The notes beneath the pieces were generated by a model. It ran no database searches and was not told the DNA's origin. It saw only the letters and a list, made by a program, of their open reading frames with translations. A program made the position numbers and the translations under genes. Below, piece by piece: positions 59,463 to 64,000 of a stretch of 64,000 nucleotides of DNA. This DNA comes from Patagioenas fasciata. Lineage: Eukaryota; Chordata; Aves; Columbiformes; Columbidae. Numbering within the stretch: position 1 is the stretch's first letter; each line of letters starts with the position of its first letter. Where the stretch lies: NCBI RefSeq assembly GCF_037038585.1, contig NC_092526.1, positions 40,311,501 to 40,375,500 of the forward strand, read 5' to 3'.

Positions 59463-60651
59463 GCTAGAAGAGGCCAGTTGTGGGGATTTTTTGTAGATCC
59501 CTCATCCTCTATGATTTTGTGTAGGTCTGTGTAACCTGAACAACTTTTTCCTCTGGTCCTTCAGCTGTTTTCTTGTAGAAACTTAGCGCGAGCAGACTTC
59601 ACCCTTCCCAGGTACCTGTGGCAGGGGGTGAGGGTCTCATTCCCGACTCTGGGATGAAGTTGCTGTTGTTCAGCCCCAGCACTGGGCTGGCAGCACCTCT
59701 GCAGGGATCTCCTTCCCTGGGTGCTCAGCTGTGCGGCCCTCGCCCCTTTCCGCACTTCACTCAAAGGTACAGTTTTCTCTTTCTTCAGTTTTCTCACAAA
59801 TCCACTCAAACGCTTTGGGAGTTTCCAGCAGGAACAGAGCTGCTGCCCAGAGCAGGGATGGGGACACACTGGGACGCTGCTGAAATCTGTCACCTGCGCT
59901 TCGGTGTCGGCTGCTGGAGGTGCCCCCTGCTGCCACCTACAAAGGCTTACAGTGTATTACAACACTACAACTTCATTTGGTACAGTGTCTTTCACTCTAC
60001 CTGTGCTCAAAGTGCTTTACAATATACAAACAGCAATAGAAAATGTACAAAACAAATATGTCTTCAAACAGAGGAGCTGCTTTCTTCAGTTGGCAAAAAT
60101 GACACTTCTCACAACAGAGCAGCAATAGAAATGAGCCTGTGCTGGCAAAGCCATTCTCAGTTCTTCCCAGCTTAGGATAACTTTCTTCCAAGCACAATTG
60201 TTCTGCATGACTTTGTAATGAATCTAACATAAATTAAGCTAAGAAAATAGAGATTTAGATGAGACTATCGATCTCAATGTACTTCAAAAGCTTGTAGTTG
60301 ATTCTCTACCTTGCATTTCTTTAGCGACTCTTCTCCAACACCATGCCACGCAGTTCTTAAGCAATGCTTAATTACATTTCATTAAGGTTGTTAGAAGGGG
60401 CTGTATTTGCAATTACTTTTTATGATTGTCGATTTTATTAGTGAGTACTGTTAGCTTATATCTTAGAAAGATACGTATTTTACAACTTAAAATTCAGCAT
60501 TCTTGAGTGCTATGTCAGATCTGGTTTACATGCCATTAAAAAAAAAAGTGTGTAAATTCAGAGTAATGTAACACTGACATAAACTCTCCAAATCTGCAAG
60601 CATGAAACTGCTATGGAAAATGTGCATTTTCTATTAGTATCGGAGTATTAG
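59463..60651. other. Unassigned DNA with a CTCF-like motif
   Basis: No gene is recognised. A CTCF-like sequence on the minus strand is listed separately. The rest is AT-rich. Confidence 0.5.
59919..59937 (-). promoter_or_regulatory. Candidate CTCF binding site
   Basis: The plus-strand text GGTGCCCCCTGCTGCCACC resembles the reverse complement of the CTCF core (GCGCCCCCTGGTGGC), with mismatches. Occupancy cannot be judged from sequence. Confidence 0.3.
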
Positions 60652-61086
60652 AGCCATGAAGATGAAGGGAGTGGAGCATCTCCCATGTGAGGAAAGGCTG
60701 AGGGAGCTGGGGCTCTGGAGCTGGAGAAGAGGAGACTGAGGGGTGACTCATTCATGGGGATCAGTATGGAAAGGGGGAGTGTCAGGAGGATGGAGTCAGG
60801 CTCTTCTCGGTGACAACCAGTGACAGGACAAGGGGCAATGGGTTCAAACTGGAACACAGGAGGTTCCACTTAAATATGAGAAGAAACTTGTTCATGGTGA
60901 GGGTGGCAGAGCCTGGCCCAGGCTGCCCAGGGAGGTTGTGGAGTCTCCTTCTCTGCAGACATTCAAACCCGCCTGGACACCTTCCTGTGGAACCTCAGCT
61001 GGGTGTTCCTGCTCCATGGGGGGATTGCACTGGATGAGCTTTCCAGGGCCCTTCCAACCCCTGACATTCTGGGATCCTGTGATCAT
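60652..61086 (+). mobile_element. CR1 LINE 3' fragment, young subfamily
   Basis: A plus-orientation CR1 starting at AGAGCCATGAAGATG, running through the GCACTGGATGAGCTTTCCAG segment and ending with GATCCTGTGATCA. It is nearly collinear with the 22203-22640 copy and shares its 5' truncation point, but lacks three bases (CTG) after GAAGATG. Confidence 0.9.
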
Positions 61087-61195
61087 TGAGACAGTGATTG
61101 CAATGAGAGGTTTGCTTGGGGAAAAAATGAGTTAACTCGAAGTAGGACCAGATGCTGATGTGAGTGTAGGTGGGCTTCAGAGCAATGGAGGAAAC

Positions 61196-61262
61196 GATGC
61201 GAATCTCCAAGGATGGGGCATCCAACCCCTCTGGCAGCTGGGCCAGGCTCTCACCACGCGCA
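61196..61262 (-). mobile_element. Short diverged CR1 LINE fragment
   Basis: The phrases TCTCCAAGGATGGGGCATCC and GGGCCAGGCTCTCACCA match an older CR1 in minus orientation. The ends are indistinct. Confidence 0.6.
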
Positions 61263-64000
61263 GTGTTCGACGCTCTTGCCCGTGTCCGGCTGGAGCAGGT
61301 GTGATCTTTGCTCCAAGGTTTGGATCCTCAGTGCGTGTCGGCTGAGAGTCAGGTCTTGATGTGTATGGGAAGGAGAAAAATATGTTTTGGTAATGTGGTA
61401 ATTACATCTTGCACTTCATATATCTTGAAAGCTCTGGTTTGTAAATTCAGTTAAGTTCCTCTAGCACAGCAGTGTGAGTGTGTACGTGAGTGTCAGGAAT
61501 ACAGATGTTTTGGGGTGATTATCTGTGCTGGAGAGCGGAGCAGCACATTGTGGGAGGGGAGCAGCACCAGCCCTTGTTAAATGTCACTCTGCAGCACGTC
61601 TGCACCTCTCTGTGGATTAGCGACCTCTCTGACAACACCCTCCTGCGCTGCGGTTCTGTTTGCTCTTGCAGGATTGCATCTGTAGGAGCCGTGCCGAGGC
61701 CCCGACGTGCCGCAGAGCCATGTCTGTTCAGCAAGCGACACTTGCAGCCCCACGTCCCACCAAGCCAGTGCACCAGCGTGGCTTCCTGTGCCCCGACAGC
61801 ACCCAGCTCTGCGGGTGTGGATGTTTCAGCCTGAAAATACAAAGTGCAGGCGCTGCTTTTGATCGTTAGAGATTTTGTATGGAATTGGTTAGAAAACTGG
61901 GCTGTTAGCCCTTAAATGTTGCCAAAGTTGTGTTTAGATAACTCTGCTCTGCTTGTAGAAATCTCTTCCAGCTCTTCACTTATTCCCTGCTAACCTAAGC
62001 TGAGCTGCAGGGTTGTTTTTCCCTGTTTTACGAGGGTTACGCAAGAACTTTAGTACAGAGGCAGCCTGGGCCGGGGGCTCTGTGGTGGGAAGCGCTGCAG
62101 CGAGCCTGGTGTGCACATCAAACCCAGGAGTTCCTCTTCACACAGCAGCTACATGGGGGCTCGGGGCCCCGAATGAATCCCTGCAGAATCCAGGGAGGCA
62201 GAAGGGCTCCGTGTGAGTGTGTGGAGCGGTTTTCAGCGTCGCGCTTTGCCGTGTGCATGTGTACTCCCAGCCCTGCAAAACAGCCGTGGAATAGCTGTCA
62301 GCTGGGGCTGCGAGGGGATGGATGAAGGGTATGGGAAATGCCCTGCCTGTTGGGGACACACGTGAGCCCAGTTCTCCACCATCACCAAGCTGGGGGGATT
62401 GGCACGGGGGTTACATGCAGATTTTCAATCAGCTTTGTGCTATACCCGGTCTTGCCAACCCCTAGAATAAATTTGAGGGGCCCAATGTTTATTGTCCCTT
62501 ATGTTCAGATTGTTAGGACTCACACTGGGACTTTATGGCCACTTAAGCACTATAATGGTATCGCTGCGTCCGTTTCCCCCAGGCCTTCTGCGCTGTGGGA
62601 CAAGGCATCGAAAGGCAGCAGAACGCTGGACCCCAGCTCGGAGCTCATGGGTCGGCTGGCAGTACCACGGGATAGAAAAAGGCTGGAATGGAGAGGATAA
62701 TGCTCGCCAGCAGCATGGCACTTGCTCCCCACAGTTATGGGCTCTATGGGATCAAAGCAGTTGGAGCGGGAATGCCGGTTTGTGCTCAGGAACCTGTACT
62801 GGGTTTGAACCGTAAGCCCACAGATGAGAATGTTTGAGAGTGTTGCACTACCCAGGCTTCACAACGGAGCAGGCAGGCTCTTGTGTTCAAAAAAGAAAGT
62901 TTTAGTTACAGCCCCTTGTTAGTTTAATTTTAGTTCTTATGAGTTGACATATGGCAGGCATGATTTTTAATTAGAGCTTTAGCTGCGTTTTACTGGTAGG
63001 GTTGCAGAGCGCTGTGGAATTTACATTAGGAAAAAAACCGCTCTGTCGGTCGAGCACAAGGCTGTTTGGTAATCAGAGTGGAAAGTTAACTTTGAAACAA
63101 ATTGGCAGCTGATCAGATAAAATTCAAATTGGTAACATTTGTGTTGGAAACCAGCTCAGATCTGGGAAAAATGGAATCCGAGCTATTCTGTTCCTCTTGC
63201 AGAGGAACTGACTGGTGAACACACTGCGTACATCAAACTTCATGTCTAACACCCCCTACAAAAACAAAATTATTGCTTTTATGGGGTTGTCCGAGCATTC
63301 ATCTGATTCCTCTTCGCATTAGAGTAAAACGAAGCGTTACTTTGAAGAGAAGTTTCCTTACATACTTTACAAAACAAACAAACAAACCTTCTTTGCCAGT
63401 CAAAAACTAAAGGTCGAAAGTTCCCCTCCCCACTTTGTTGTTCTTTTGGATCAACAGGGTGTACTAGAGAGGCAGCGGGAGATGTTCTGCTCCCCTGCAT
63501 TTGTGACAGTCCCATTTTCCCGGGCCCTTCTGTGAACTCCACCGAGTACTGAAAGAGTTAATGGCGTGTTCAGGCCTCAACCAGCAAATGCATTTAAAGC
63601 TCAGTCCAGCGCTCACATGGTTTGTATTCTTGCGCTGCTGGAGTGGTGTGTTCATGGCATCTGGTTCCCTGGCAACAGCTTTCATTGGCTCAATCAAAGC
63701 CTTTTCTTCTTAAGAAAGCTCCCACTGCGACACCCTGCCACCACCACTAATCACCAACTTAACCGAGTGTTTAAGATGCAGCTGGTATGAAAAATAGCGC
63801 CTGTGCGTGTGAGGAGATGCAGAGGGTACCTTGCGTGGTCCACCTGCCCCCGGGAGCGCTCCCGCTCCCCGCACACTGCGGAGAGGGGACCGGGACACCG
63901 AGAGCCTGCTTAGAAATCATCTTTTGTTAGGCACAAATCCATAAACCTTTGTGTCTCGTGAATAGTCATTTCCTCTTCGCAGCTGAGACGGCGTTTGGGC
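61263..64000. other. Gene-poor DNA to the right edge
   Basis: No gene was recognised. GC-rich patches occur at about 61640-61810, 62040-62200 and 63790-63900. In mammals FZD7 lies beyond KIAA2012 in this direction, but no FZD7 coding sequence is in the window. Confidence 0.5.

Noticed and set aside
36000-64000. FZD7 coding sequence
   Set aside because: FZD7 has a single large coding exon of more than 500 codons in vertebrates. No open frame of that kind exists in the window.

Overview
The window is vertebrate nuclear DNA, almost certainly from a bird. It contains intron-split genes with canonical splice sites, scattered CR1 LINE fragments ending in the ATTCTGTG-type 3' terminus, no Alu or L1, and CpG-island promoters. 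There are no bacterial or viral genes and no CRISPR array. It is the NOP58-SUMO1 neighbourhood, which in mammals lies between BMPR2 and FZD7. The species cannot be named from the sequence alone.

Layout. Positions 1-1296 are intron 1 of NOP58 (minus strand). Only coding exon 1 (1297-1341) is inside the window; the rest lies beyond the left edge. About 3.7 kb of intergenic DNA separates it from SUMO1, which is complete on the plus strand. SUMO1 has five coding exons (5091-5102, 9658-9732, 10803-10880, 12778-12849, 13456-13524) that encode a 101-residue precursor, and a polyadenylation signal at 14306-14311. Both divergent promoters are CpG-rich with ETS and GC-box motifs. The NOP58 side adds two CACGTG E-boxes and a CCAAT box, and the SUMO1 side adds a TGACGT half-site.

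The minus strand downstream of SUMO1, where mammals carry the convergent coiled-coil gene KIAA2012, holds three exon-like blocks between 18.18 and 21.18 kb. Their E/K/R/Q-rich translations are interrupted by a nonsense codon and by frameshifts. I read these as a decayed KIAA2012-like gene. Weaker candidate exons lie at 15.6-15.8, 24.4-24.5, 25.1-25.2, 27.0-27.2, 27.9-28.0 and 35.3-35.4 kb. The rest of the window to 64 kb is intergenic or intronic DNA with CR1 fragments, a 420-bp TTGCC/TTCCC pentanucleotide array (46690-47110), a compact orphan CpG island (47.41-47.64 kb) and simple repeats.

How the genes relate. NOP58 is a core protein of box C/D snoRNPs, and SUMO1 is the modifier conjugated to many nuclear proteins, snoRNP proteins among them. 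They are head-to-head housekeeping genes. I found no previously undescribed biological system here. The observations most worth checking are the broken coiled-coil locus, the CR1 copy that abuts the SUMO1 core promoter, the long pentanucleotide array, and the orphan CpG island.
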